Positions 50,363 to 59,494 of a stretch of 64,000 nt of DNA are shown piece after piece. Within the stretch, counting starts at the first letter, position 1; every line of letters begins with the position of its first letter. The stretch is taken from assembly GCA_903835005.1 (NCBI GenBank), contig CAILLK010000070.1, forward strand, positions 1 through 64,000, in the 5' to 3' direction. The position numbers and the translations under genes are program-made. The notes under the pieces are model-generated. The model did no database searches. It was not told the DNA's origin and saw only the letters and a program-made list of their open reading frames with translations. The DNA comes from an uncultured Bacteroidota bacterium (GTDB taxonomy: Bacteria; Bacteroidota; Bacteroidia; Chitinophagales; Chitinophagaceae).

Positions 50363-51016
50363 ATGAAAACAGATTTGCAACTGCAGAAAGACGTAACGGA
50401 GGAATTGAAGTGGGAGCCCGGGCTAAATGCCACAGATATAAGTGTGGTTGTAAAAAATTGTGTTGTTATCCTTAGCGGACAGGTGAGCAGCTATACGCAA
50501 AAACTTGTGGCTGAAGAATCTGTAAGGCGTGTAAAGGATGTTAAAGGACTGGTGGAAAATATCACAGTTCATCTATCGGATAGCAGTCAGAGGTCAGACC
50601 CGGTACTTGCTGTGGCGGTAATGAATGCTTTGAAGTGGAATAATGCGATACCAGATAAACAGATAACTGCAGAGTTGGAAAATGGATGGTTGACCCTCGC
50701 CGGCAAGGTGAGCTGGCAGTTTCAAAAAGATGCAGTAATAAATGCAGTTAAAGATATAACCGGATTGAAAGGGGTAACCTGCCTGGTAACGATTAAGCCT
50801 GTAATAAATGTACCCGTTATCAGGGAAGCGATAAATGCGGCATTGGAGCGGAGCGCCGATATTGAGGCAAGCCGGATTATAGTAGAAACTGCGGGTAATA
50901 AGATTATTCTTATTGGAAAGGCCAGATCGTGGAGAGAAAGGAATGAAGTAGTGCGGGCGGCGTGGTGCGCCCCCGGTGTAATGGAGGTTGAAGATGATCT
51001 GATAATAGTCTCGTAA
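50363..51016 (+). CDS. BON-domain protein with three tandem domains
   Basis: A 217-residue protein of three BON domains (about residues 1-70, 75-142 and 148-217), each with the pattern 'v...aL.......I.V.v.nG.v.L.G.V.s......A...v....GV..v.n.l'. There is no signal peptide or lipobox, so it is probably cytoplasmic, unlike OsmY. BON domains bind phospholipids or polymers. A TAAGTTTG -7-like word lies at 50324-50331. It lies near hsp20 and may be stress-related. Confidence 0.85.
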   Translation: MKTDLQLQKDVTEELKWEPGLNATDISVVVKNCVVILSGQVSSYTQKLVAEESVRRVKDVKGLVENITVHLSDSSQRSDPVLAVAVMNALKWNNAIPDKQITAELENGWLTLAGKVSWQFQKDAVINAVKDITGLKGVTCLVTIKPVINVPVIREAINAALERSADIEASRIIVETAGNKIILIGKARSWRERNEVVRAAWCAPGVMEVEDDLIIVS

Positions 51017-51163
51017 TACTGAAGCAATTTGAAAATAGTGTTGCAAATGTTCCGGAGGGTAGTGTTTTTCGATACCCGCAACCTGTTTCTATATGCTGAC
51101 AAGTCAGCAATCCATTTAAGAGCGACTGATTTAATACCCGGTGCCAATATTCCCTGAATCTGC

Positions 51164-51171
51164 TACTTTTG
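51164..51171 (+). promoter_or_regulatory. -7 element abutting the lipoprotein start
   Basis: TACTTTTG ends seven bases before the ATG at 51179. The leader is predicted to be 0-4 bases. Confidence 0.5.
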
Positions 51172-51178
51172 CACCCAA

Positions 51179-51616
51179 ATGAAAAAGAAACAGATTCCTG
51201 CGTTGCTATTGGCAGCGAGCTTACTTTTCTCTTGTCAGAATGCGGCAACTGGGACCGGGGGAGCTAAAGCAATGCCATTACCTGTTCCGGGTACGGTTGT
51301 TGCTTCTATGAGTACGCCGGTAAATGAAGATAAGTTGAATCATTTTTCATGCAGCGTAAAAGTAGTTGCCGACAGTAATATTGCAGCCGGTGTTTATGAT
51401 ATAGATGCAGATTATGGTCCTAATTTTGCTGAGGGTCAGATGACTATGCCAAAGGGTGCGGGCAACTTCAGGTTAGTTATAAAAAACGGCCCTGTGCCTT
51501 GTTCCTTTATTATTGGATTTAAAATGCCGGACGATTCTACCTTTTATGATTACTATGAGGTTGATTGCAGCAAAACGCAAACCAGGATGCAATACATTAA
51601 AGCCTATACTTTCTGA
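51179..51616 (+). CDS. Lipoprotein of unknown function
   Basis: A 145-residue predicted lipoprotein. The signal peptide ends in the lipobox LFSC with the acylated cysteine at about residue 19. The mature domain has beta-rich segments (HFSCSVKVVADSNIAAGVYDIDADYGPNFAEGQMTMP). No family is recognised. A bidirectional terminator follows. Confidence 0.65.
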   Translation: MKKKQIPALLLAASLLFSCQNAATGTGGAKAMPLPVPGTVVASMSTPVNEDKLNHFSCSVKVVADSNIAAGVYDIDADYGPNFAEGQMTMPKGAGNFRLVIKNGPVPCSFIIGFKMPDDSTFYDYYEVDCSKTQTRMQYIKAYTF

Positions 51617-51670
51617 GTTATATACCTGCAGCCTCAGGTAAATATACCAGACAGGCCAATATATATCTAT

Positions 51671-51705
51671 AAAAAAATACCACCTTTTAGCGGTGGTATT
51701 TTTTT
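51671..51705. terminator. Bidirectional intrinsic terminator
   Basis: AAAAAAATACCACC and GGTGGTATTTTTTT form a 14-base stem with loop TTTTAGC, between the convergent lipoprotein gene (ends 51616) and the T9SS protein gene (ends 51726). The A and T runs make it work in both directions. Confidence 0.9.
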
Positions 51706-51725
51706 ATTTAAGCTTTACTTCTATT

Positions 51726-54700
51726 TTATCTGATCAGGGTGAGATCGCCCTTAGCTTCTATGGTTTTACCTCCGCAATCATACCTGATAAAGTAATAATA
51801 AACACCCATATCCTGTGGTACTCCGTTGTAATTACCATCCCAGCTTACATTGGTATTGCCACCTTCAAATATAGTAGTACCCCAGCGGTTAACAATTCGG
51901 AATTCTTTGAAAGAATGGAATCCTGTCATTATCGGGCGGAACAATCTGTTTATGGTACCACCCGGGGTAAATGCATTTGGGAATATAACGGTGCAACAGG
52001 TTCCGGGATAAAGTGTCTGGCTCGAACTGGCTATACATCCGAAAGGATCTTTAACGGTAAGGGTAACTATGCTTGCAGTATTATCCATTTTACCCCAGAT
52101 ATCCGGCTTATTCAGGTTACTGAAATAACTGGCTGGCGACCAGGCGTAAGCATAGTTGGTGTTCCACGAATTGGCCCTGAAATGTGCACTGTCCTGGAGG
52201 CAGAATTCGTTTGCAGAGTCAATACCCATTATCTGGAAAGATGCATCGGGAAGCTGGTGAACATTAACTGAGTCAAATGCCGCAAGTGATTTACAACCTT
52301 CTGAAGTCTGGCCTGTAACCTTGATCACATGCAGTCCGGTATCTATCCATTTAATCTTATATGGACCGGCGCTGTTTGAATTGCTAACTATAATATTAAT
52401 GGACGGGGAATTAGTTAATAATGTATTGTCGATATACCAGTTGAAATTATTGGCATCAGCGGCTGATGTGTTTAAGGCCAGCTGAACCGTATCACCAAGG
52501 CATACATCTGGCTTGGTAAATGCGCTCATATAAGGCTGTGCTATTACCTTCACATAGACCGAAGTATCTGAGGTACAGAAACCGCTGTCGTCGCTGGCAT
52601 AAAGGAAAACATAGTTATTCATGTTTGCCTGATCAAATTGTACCATTACAGTGGAATCAAACTGATTGGTTCCGGCGGCAAAAACAGCACCTGAAGGCAG
52701 TACCCATTTGTAGGCAGGTGCAAATAATTGCTGGCCCAGCGGATTATACGACAACCTGATAGAATCAAACTGGCATACATAAGGCCTAAGTGGCAGGATA
52801 TCAAAAACAGGCTTATAAATTATAGTAACATTTACTGCTGCACTGTCGCTCTCGCAACCTGTAGCATTATTGGGCACCGTCTGGCTTACAAACCAGGTAT
52901 AGGTTCCGGGCAAGGTGTCGGTAACCGGTGAAGGTGTTGGTGGAACTGCTATTGCATTATAATACCAGTTCAGGTGAGAATTCCCTATACTGTCTACAAG
53001 TGCATTCAATGGCGCTGCATTGGCATACTGGCAATACCTGGTAACATTGGTAACGGGAACCGGTGGTTTAACTTTTATTACATCAATATCCACAGCGCTG
53101 TCGCTGATACATCCATATACAGTTGTCTCAGTAACATAAAATATCAATGTATCCGGCGCAATATTGGTAGCTGGCACAGGAGGTATGCTCATTCCGGGAG
53201 TAACTCCGGTACCATACCACAGAAATGGGTTCGGACTGATAAGGGTGGTGCCTATACCAGTGGTATCCGGACTGCAGGAAACAGGAACCGGCGTCTGGAA
53301 CTGGCAGATGGGTGTTGGATTAATAATTGGTTTATTCGGTTTGGGATGAATAACAAGCGTTACCGGTGTCCTCGGCCCTTCACATCCCGAATCAATCTGG
53401 CTTACCCACCAGTTATAAGTACCAGGATTTGTAATGTCAACAGATGGCTCTGTTGGAGAATAGGAAGTACCTGAGGCAGAAGTATACCATCTTGCAACCC
53501 CGGTAGGCGTAGTAGAAACCGTTAGCGGAATTACAGGACCGATAAACTGGCAATACTGCATAATACCGGTAACAGCAGGCGCGGGTGGGGTAGTAGTAAC
53601 CCTTACAGAATCCATACCTCTCAGGCTCTCACAACCACCGAATTTTTCACTTACCCAAACATAATTCATGCCGGGCAAAAGGGTGTTGACTGTAGCAGGC
53701 GTAGTACTGGGTGTGCCACCTGTGGCTACAGTATACCACAGCAGAGTATCGCCTCCTATGGTGTCGCTGATGGCATAGGCAACAAACGTATTGCCCTGGC
53801 AGTAATTTTCATCTGTAACAACCGGTTTCGGCGGTTGCTGTATTACAATGACATGGGTAGTTCCGGTATCCTTACAGCCATATTGATTAGTTGCATAAAC
53901 GGTATATGTGCCGGTATCTGAGGCGCTGAAAGTTGTTAATACCGGATTCTCGCCAGTAGAGGTAAACCCGGCGGGTCCTTTCCATATAAAGGTTTCACCA
54001 AGGGAATCAGGCGCAGCATAAAGGTCAAGAGCGCTGATCTGGTTAGAACATAAAGGCGAGTTATTGGTAACTACCAGGGTGGGTTTAGGATTAACCCTTA
54101 CTACAGTAAGCATGGTGTCTGAAACAGCGCCAATTGTCTGAACAACCATGTAAACACCGGAATCAGTAAGTAATGCCGGGTAAATAAACGGGTTTTGCAA
54201 AGTGCTGGTAAAGCCCAGCGGCCCGCTCCATAAATAAGTCGCACCTACCGAAGAGCCCGAATCTACTAATTGAAGGGTATCTCCCTGGCATACCGTTAAA
54301 GCAGAAGTATCGAGGTAAACTACATAGGCAATACCCGATGTTATTCCGTTGGTATAGCATTCAAATGAGGTAATACCTGTTGAAGATGAAATTAAAATAT
54401 CGCCGCCGTTATAATCAGAAGTTAGTCCGACAGGCCCCATAAGAAATCCGGTACTCAGGTAGCAAAGGCCACCTCCCGGAGAGCACTCGGTATAAGATGT
54501 TATATCTGCCGGTACAAGGGGGTGTGGTGAGCCATTTATAAACATCGACATATATTCTCCGCTTCCGGCTGCACCTCCGTTGATACCCCAGGCATGAACC
54601 GCTATTTTGTATACTGGCCTGGTTAATGTATAGGTATAAGCACCTGGTCCGGGTGTTGTGCCCGGGTAGCCGATCCAGTATTGGTCGGTGGTTGGCGCGA

Positions 54701-54863
54701 GGCAGGCCAGTGCGCCACCGCTTGAAACGCTGCCCCCACTGGTTACAGTAACGCCATATGATCCGAAAAAAGTAGTTCCGGTGAAAAAGGGAAGCATAAA
54801 CAACTGCGACTGTGCAGTATATGACAATAATATTGCTATGGCAATTGTATAAATGCGCTTCAT
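51726..54863 (-). CDS. Gliding-motility-associated T9SS type B protein, Ig-like repeats
   Basis: A 1045-residue exported protein. Signal peptide 1-19 (LSYTAQSQ). Residues ~215-355 contain Ig-like units of the type DTLQLVDSGSSVGATYLWSGPLGF. From ~360 to ~720 several ~75-residue repeats have the SprB-like pattern 'YCQ......L.......W........P.P.....PGTY.WWVSQ...GC'. The end, from ~955, is a type B T9SS/CHU_C domain (FPNAFTPGGTINRLFRPI, FKEFRIVNRWGTTIFEG, VSWDGNYNGVPQDMGVYYYFIRYDCGGK). It is anchored to or released from the surface by the T9SS. The ligand is unknown. Confidence 0.85.
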   Translation of the reverse strand: MKRIYTIAIAILLSYTAQSQLFMLPFFTGTTFFGSYGVTVTSGGSVSSGGALACLAPTTDQYWIGYPGTTPGPGAYTYTLTRPVYKIAVHAWGINGGAAGSGEYMSMFINGSPHPLVPADITSYTECSPGGGLCYLSTGFLMGPVGLTSDYNGGDILISSSTGITSFECYTNGITSGIAYVVYLDTSALTVCQGDTLQLVDSGSSVGATYLWSGPLGFTSTLQNPFIYPALLTDSGVYMVVQTIGAVSDTMLTVVRVNPKPTLVVTNNSPLCSNQISALDLYAAPDSLGETFIWKGPAGFTSTGENPVLTTFSASDTGTYTVYATNQYGCKDTGTTHVIVIQQPPKPVVTDENYCQGNTFVAYAISDTIGGDTLLWYTVATGGTPSTTPATVNTLLPGMNYVWVSEKFGGCESLRGMDSVRVTTTPPAPAVTGIMQYCQFIGPVIPLTVSTTPTGVARWYTSASGTSYSPTEPSVDITNPGTYNWWVSQIDSGCEGPRTPVTLVIHPKPNKPIINPTPICQFQTPVPVSCSPDTTGIGTTLISPNPFLWYGTGVTPGMSIPPVPATNIAPDTLIFYVTETTVYGCISDSAVDIDVIKVKPPVPVTNVTRYCQYANAAPLNALVDSIGNSHLNWYYNAIAVPPTPSPVTDTLPGTYTWFVSQTVPNNATGCESDSAAVNVTIIYKPVFDILPLRPYVCQFDSIRLSYNPLGQQLFAPAYKWVLPSGAVFAAGTNQFDSTVMVQFDQANMNNYVFLYASDDSGFCTSDTSVYVKVIAQPYMSAFTKPDVCLGDTVQLALNTSAADANNFNWYIDNTLLTNSPSINIIVSNSNSAGPYKIKWIDTGLHVIKVTGQTSEGCKSLAAFDSVNVHQLPDASFQIMGIDSANEFCLQDSAHFRANSWNTNYAYAWSPASYFSNLNKPDIWGKMDNTASIVTLTVKDPFGCIASSSQTLYPGTCCTVIFPNAFTPGGTINRLFRPIMTGFHSFKEFRIVNRWGTTIFEGGNTNVSWDGNYNGVPQDMGVYYYFIRYDCGGKTIEAKGDLTLIR

Positions 54864-55199
54864 GTGGAGTGTTAGTTTTACTATAAAATTAATAATATTA
54901 TCGGACTGAACAAATATTTCAGAAATTACACTGCTTGCTCATTAACTAAGACATGTAGATTTGATAAAAGGATGGGTAAAATAACGGATATTATTTATTT
55001 GTATGATAGCCCGTGATGATTTTGCCAATATATAAGCTGCCAAAGTACTTTGATCTGTTACCGCTTATGCCAGATGTCTTGATTTGTTGGTAATCTGTGA
55101 AAACCCAAGCAGGAAAAGACCTGCTCATAAAATGCCCTGCTGAATTTATTCTATTAATATTACCTTAGCAGGGTCAATACCACCATATTTCAGGAACAT
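54864..55199. other. 336-base gap with no recognised gene
   Basis: AT-rich, with a short hairpin GCAGG/CCTGC near 55111-55126 and a TACCTTAG -7-like word near 55161 that could serve rlmB. No gene is seen. Confidence 0.5.
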
Positions 55200-55970
55200 T
55201 TGGAGAAGCGCAGAGATAATAAATCAACAAAATCATTTCCCCTGTTAGCAGGACGTAAACCTGTTCAGGAAGCCTTGGAGCAAGGGGTAACCATTGAGAA
55301 AATATTTATATTACGTACTGCTGCCGGCCCGGAAATCAACCATATCAAACAACTGGCCCGGGAAGCTAATATCCCCATAAGCCAGGTACCCGTTGAGAAA
55401 CTCGATTATCTGACCAAAGTGCAGCACCAGGGAGTAATTGCCTGGACATCATTGCTCCAGTATACCGACCTGCAGGCTGCAATTTCATTTGTGGTGGAGA
55501 AAGGTGAGGTACCCATGTTTTTACTGCTCGATGGCATTACCGATGTGCGCAACGTAGGTGCTATAGCCCGTTCTGCTCTTTGCTGCGGGGCACAGGGAAT
55601 CATTCTGCCCACATCTCATGCGGCCTCCCTTAGTGAAGAAGCTATAAAAACATCGGCAGGTGCATTAAGGAAAATATTATTGTGCCGTACCCCTTCGGTA
55701 CCGCAAGCAATGGATGTGCTGCGGCTTAATGGCATCCAGATTCTGGGCACGCAGATGAAAGGCAGCGTACCGGTTTATGAGTGCGATCTTAAAATTCCCA
55801 CGGTTATAGTAATGGGAGCTGAAGATACGGGTATCAGCAAAGATGTATTGAAGCGCGCTGATCAGCTCATACGGATACCCATGGTGGGCACCTTTGATTC
55901 TTTGAATGTTTCGGTAGCAGCAGGCATGATACTATATGAAGGTATGCGGCAAAGGTTGTTATCGAAATAG
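55200..55970 (+). CDS. rlmB: 23S rRNA 2'-O-methyltransferase RlmB (SPOUT)
   Basis: A 256-residue SpoU/TrmH-family methyltransferase that methylates the ribose of G2251 (E. coli numbering) in 23S rRNA. The substrate-binding N domain is LLAGRKPVQEALEQGVTIEKIFIL. The SPOUT motifs are DGITDVRNVGAIARSALCCGA, VIVMGAEDTGIS and IPMVGTFDSLNVSVAAGMILYE, and the catalytic arginine is in motif 1. The start is TTG at 55200; no ATG precedes the conserved part, which is unusual in this window. Confidence 0.9.
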   Translation: MEKRRDNKSTKSFPLLAGRKPVQEALEQGVTIEKIFILRTAAGPEINHIKQLAREANIPISQVPVEKLDYLTKVQHQGVIAWTSLLQYTDLQAAISFVVEKGEVPMFLLLDGITDVRNVGAIARSALCCGAQGIILPTSHAASLSEEAIKTSAGALRKILLCRTPSVPQAMDVLRLNGIQILGTQMKGSVPVYECDLKIPTVIVMGAEDTGISKDVLKRADQLIRIPMVGTFDSLNVSVAAGMILYEGMRQRLLSK

Positions 55971-56035
55971 TATTGCAAAAATACCTTTCCCTGTTATCTT
56001 TCTTTCCTTACCTTCGGTAATATAATCAGGATATT

Positions 56036-56857
56036 ATGTTATTCAGCGGAAAAACTGTTTTTATCACCGGCGCCAGCAGGGGTATTGGCGAGGCTATAGC
56101 GCTCAGGTTGGCAAAAGAAGGGGCGAACATTGTGGTTGTTGCCAAATCTGTGACTGAAGATGCCCGGCTGGGTGGCACCATTCATTCGGTAGCCCAAAAG
56201 GTAAATGAAGCAGGTGGTAAAGGTCTGGCAGTGCAGTGCGACATCCGCGATGAAGAACAGATAATTGCAGCAGTCCAGCAGGCTGTGGCTGTTTTTGGCG
56301 GTATTGATATACTTATAAATAATGCTTCGGCCATCAATCTCAGCAATACCGAACAACTGGAGACCAAGCGCTTCGACCTGATGCACGACATTAACGTAAG
56401 AGGCACTTTCCTGGTAACCAAACACTGCGTTCCATTTCTGCGCAAATCTGTAAATCCGCATATTCTCACCCTTTCCCCGCCGCTCGATATGGATCCGAAA
56501 TGGTTTGCGCCCTATGTAGCTTATACCATCAGCAAATTCAACATGAGCATGATGACCCTGGGATGGTCGAAGGAATTTAAAAAGTACAACATTGCGGTTA
56601 ACTCCATGTGGCCTGTAACGACTATTGCTACCTCGGCAGTTAAGAATATTATAGGTGGGGAGATGCTGATGAATATGAGCCGGAAACCAGATATCCTGGC
56701 CGACTGTGCTTTCCATATTCTGCAGAAACCATCCACAGAATGTACCGGCAATTTGTTTCTTGATGAGCATGTTCTGGCCGCGGCAGGTATTACCGACCTG
56801 GGTCATTATGCCGTTAATCCGGGCGGCCCGTTGCAGAAGGATTTATATGTGGTCTGA
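56036..56857 (+). CDS. SDR family oxidoreductase, HSDL2-like
   Basis: A 273-residue short-chain dehydrogenase resembling the N domain of HSDL2. The cofactor motif is TGASRGIGEAIALRLAKEGANIVVVAKS, the NNA motif LINNASAINL, and the YxxxK set is in PYVAYTISKFNMSMMTLGWSKEF. The serine of the usual triad is in LTLSPPLDMDP. In eukaryotes HSDL2 is peroxisomal with a sterol-carrier domain; that domain is absent here. The substrate is unknown. Confidence 0.85.
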   Translation: MLFSGKTVFITGASRGIGEAIALRLAKEGANIVVVAKSVTEDARLGGTIHSVAQKVNEAGGKGLAVQCDIRDEEQIIAAVQQAVAVFGGIDILINNASAINLSNTEQLETKRFDLMHDINVRGTFLVTKHCVPFLRKSVNPHILTLSPPLDMDPKWFAPYVAYTISKFNMSMMTLGWSKEFKKYNIAVNSMWPVTTIATSAVKNIIGGEMLMNMSRKPDILADCAFHILQKPSTECTGNLFLDEHVLAAAGITDLGHYAVNPGGPLQKDLYVV

Positions 56858-57077
56858 AGTTACAAATTTATCCCTCGAGCATAAGCCGATTAAAGTCCCT
56901 TAACCTAAATCATCAATATTCTGTATACACCCTCAGGATGGGCAAAGCTTGGTTCGCTATAGGGACAGGGTTGTAAATTTAGCCGTATAACTCTGCGCTG
57001 GATTCTTATTCTAGCTTGAAATTTTGAAGGAAAGCTTAATACCTGGTTTCCACTTTGGGCAGAATTTGACACTTAGC

Positions 57078-59279
57078 TTAATGCGTGGTTCCCTTTAGAG
57101 ACCGTGTTTCAGGGGTTATACTCATCTCATCAATAAGCCATTTTGCCCCACCAAATTTTTCAACAATAAACAAGGTATAACGTATATCCACCGAAATATT
57201 CCTGCACCGGTTCGGATCAAAATAGTAATCGCTCATAGTGCCTTCATAAGCTCTGTCGAAATTCGTGCCGATCAGTTCGCCATTTGCATTCAGCACAGGG
57301 CTTCCGGAGTTACCACCGGAGGTGTGATTTGAGGCTATAAAAGCCAGTGGCATTTGGCCATTTACACCCCAGCGGCCATAATCCTGGTTCCGGTAGAGTT
57401 CTTTCAGTTTTTTTGGCACCGTGAAAATATCCCGGGTAGTATCATCCAGCGTTGCGGCTTCACCCAGGGTGGTCTGGAACGAGTAGGGCGCCGGGCCATC
57501 GGGATCCAGGCCGCTTACTTTGCCATAGGTGAGCCTCAGTGTCAGGTTGGCATTGGGGTAGAAGGCCTTGTTTTGCTGCATCGCCATCTGTGCTTTCATG
57601 TAGAGCCGGTCGAGGTAGCGCATCCGGGTATAATAATCTTTTAGCCGGGGCAGTATTTGTTGTTTTCTGAAGGTATTTAAAGCATCAAAAAGTTGCCATG
57701 CCGGGTCATATTTCAGCCTTACACTGTCGGCAGTGGTGGCATTGGCAGCAAAGCTTTTCAGCAGTTCGGGCGATGCCAGTATTGTTGTGCTGTACAGGTC
57801 ATTGGCCCATGCGCTGAAGTCCCGGTTATGCACCAGGTACTGTGTCTCAAACGCAGCCGGAAGCCAGGCCCCGAATTTGCTGAAGTAAAACGCCATCAGC
57901 GATTTGAACACATCTTTATCGGTAGCAACATCATAGTTTTTATAAAACCCTGCCATCGAATTAACCACTTTGCTCAGCGTATCCTGCAATTCCCGGTCGG
58001 GCAGGTGCAGCCTGAAACACTGCACCAGCCGCTCAAACGAAGCGCCCTGCTGAATCAGTTCCACACCCAGCGCTACTTCCTTGTTATACTGGTCTTCCGT
58101 TATCAGTTTATCGGCTGTCTCAGCCTCTTTTCTTATCTGTTTCAGTAATGTTTTGTAAGCCGTGTTTTTCTGTCCATTTGCCCATTTTTGGAACGATTGT
58201 TCAAAGGCCTTCTTTTTAGCAGTTACATTGTTTACGTCCAGCCCGCGCACCTCTCCCTGCCATTTTTTCCAGCTGTTGGCCACACCGGCCCTTTTTGAGG
58301 TGTATTGCAGAAAAACAGCTCTGCTGGCGCTCATATGCCTGCTCCATACATCCAGGCGGCGGGTGCGGGCAGCAATGGCTATAGGGTCGGTTATGGACGA
58401 TACCTGCTTCAGTTCGTAAGACGAAATATATTCCTGTGTGGTGCCGGGAAAACCATATACCATGGTAAAATCCCCCTCTTTATAGCCGCTGCAGTTTATT
58501 TTAAAAAACTGGTCGGTATGGTAAGGTTTGTTTTCTCTGGCATAGTCTGCAGGTTTGTTGTCAGCGCCTGCATATACCCTGAACATACTGAAATCTCCGG
58601 TATGCCTGGGCCATACCCAGTTTTCCACATCGCCACCAAATGCCCCTATGCCATTGGGTGGGAAACCCACCAGCCTTATGTCGCGGTAGGTTTCGGTTAA
58701 GGCTACCCAGAATTGGTTGCCGTCGTAGTATGGTTTTATAGATGCATTCAGGTGGGCTGCTTTTGCATACTCTTTTTCCACAGATGCTGTTTTCATCGCA
58801 ATAAGGCTGTCCCTTACTTCATCGGGCAGATTATCATTAATTCCATTCAGTATTTTATCCGTCACATTTTCCATTCTTCGCACAAAAGTTACCGTAAGGC
58901 CGGGGCAAGGTATTTCCTCGTTTCTGTTTCCGGCAAAAAATCCATTGGCAAAATAGTCTTTATCAGCGCTGCTGATGCCCTGAACGCTGCCATAGCCGCA
59001 ATGATGATTGGTAAGCACAAGCCCTTCAGGAGAGATAATTTCCCCGGTACACCCTCTGCCAAAAAGAACTACTGCATTGTTAAGCCCGGTACCATTTTCA
59101 TTATATAATTTTTCTACAGGTAACTTAAGCCCCCAACCTTTCATGTCTTTCTCCCTGTCTTTAAGTGTGGCAGGTATCCACATGCCTTCTTTGGCAAAAG
59201 CGGGGATAAGCACTGAAAATGAGGACAAAAGCAATAAAATAATCTTGATTATTATTGTAATTTTTGGTGTTTTCTGCAT
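57078..59279 (-). CDS. S46 dipeptidyl peptidase, DPP11-like by its Arg determinant
   Basis: A 733-residue exported peptidase of family S46. The signal peptide is residues 1-30. The catalytic His lies in NHHCGYG (92-93) and Ser658 in GGNSGSPV; the aspartate is expected between them. In the studied DPP7/DPP11 pair, the residue 18 after the catalytic Ser decides specificity: Gly in DPP7, Arg in DPP11. Here it is Arg676 (NFDRAYEG), predicting preference for Asp or Glu at P1. The length (about 710-730) is normal. Periplasmic dipeptide release from proteins feeds peptide uptake in this phylum. Confidence 0.85.
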   Translation of the reverse strand: MQKTPKITIIIKIILLLLSSFSVLIPAFAKEGMWIPATLKDREKDMKGWGLKLPVEKLYNENGTGLNNAVVLFGRGCTGEIISPEGLVLTNHHCGYGSVQGISSADKDYFANGFFAGNRNEEIPCPGLTVTFVRRMENVTDKILNGINDNLPDEVRDSLIAMKTASVEKEYAKAAHLNASIKPYYDGNQFWVALTETYRDIRLVGFPPNGIGAFGGDVENWVWPRHTGDFSMFRVYAGADNKPADYARENKPYHTDQFFKINCSGYKEGDFTMVYGFPGTTQEYISSYELKQVSSITDPIAIAARTRRLDVWSRHMSASRAVFLQYTSKRAGVANSWKKWQGEVRGLDVNNVTAKKKAFEQSFQKWANGQKNTAYKTLLKQIRKEAETADKLITEDQYNKEVALGVELIQQGASFERLVQCFRLHLPDRELQDTLSKVVNSMAGFYKNYDVATDKDVFKSLMAFYFSKFGAWLPAAFETQYLVHNRDFSAWANDLYSTTILASPELLKSFAANATTADSVRLKYDPAWQLFDALNTFRKQQILPRLKDYYTRMRYLDRLYMKAQMAMQQNKAFYPNANLTLRLTYGKVSGLDPDGPAPYSFQTTLGEAATLDDTTRDIFTVPKKLKELYRNQDYGRWGVNGQMPLAFIASNHTSGGNSGSPVLNANGELIGTNFDRAYEGTMSDYYFDPNRCRNISVDIRYTLFIVEKFGGAKWLIDEMSITPETRSLKGTTH

Positions 59280-59364
59280 CGGTTTTTTGATTTGCGGAAA
59301 TAAATATACACCTTTGCTGAGGAAGTTTTATAGGATTGCTTTATATTAGCGTAAGATTTGAAAT

Positions 59365-59372
59365 TATCTTTG
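59365..59372 (+). promoter_or_regulatory. -7 element before the propeller T9SS gene
   Basis: TATCTTTG matches TAnnTTTG exactly and gives a leader of about 115 bases to the ATG at 59495. Confidence 0.45.
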
Positions 59373-59494
59373 CCGGATAATGAATTGTCATGACTTCGGT
59401 TGTAAGTCCTGATTTGTTGATTAATGGCTGATTATAGATGGGAAATCTGGCTGGTGGCAGTTCCACCAGGCAACTAAAAGAAAAATATTTTCAG

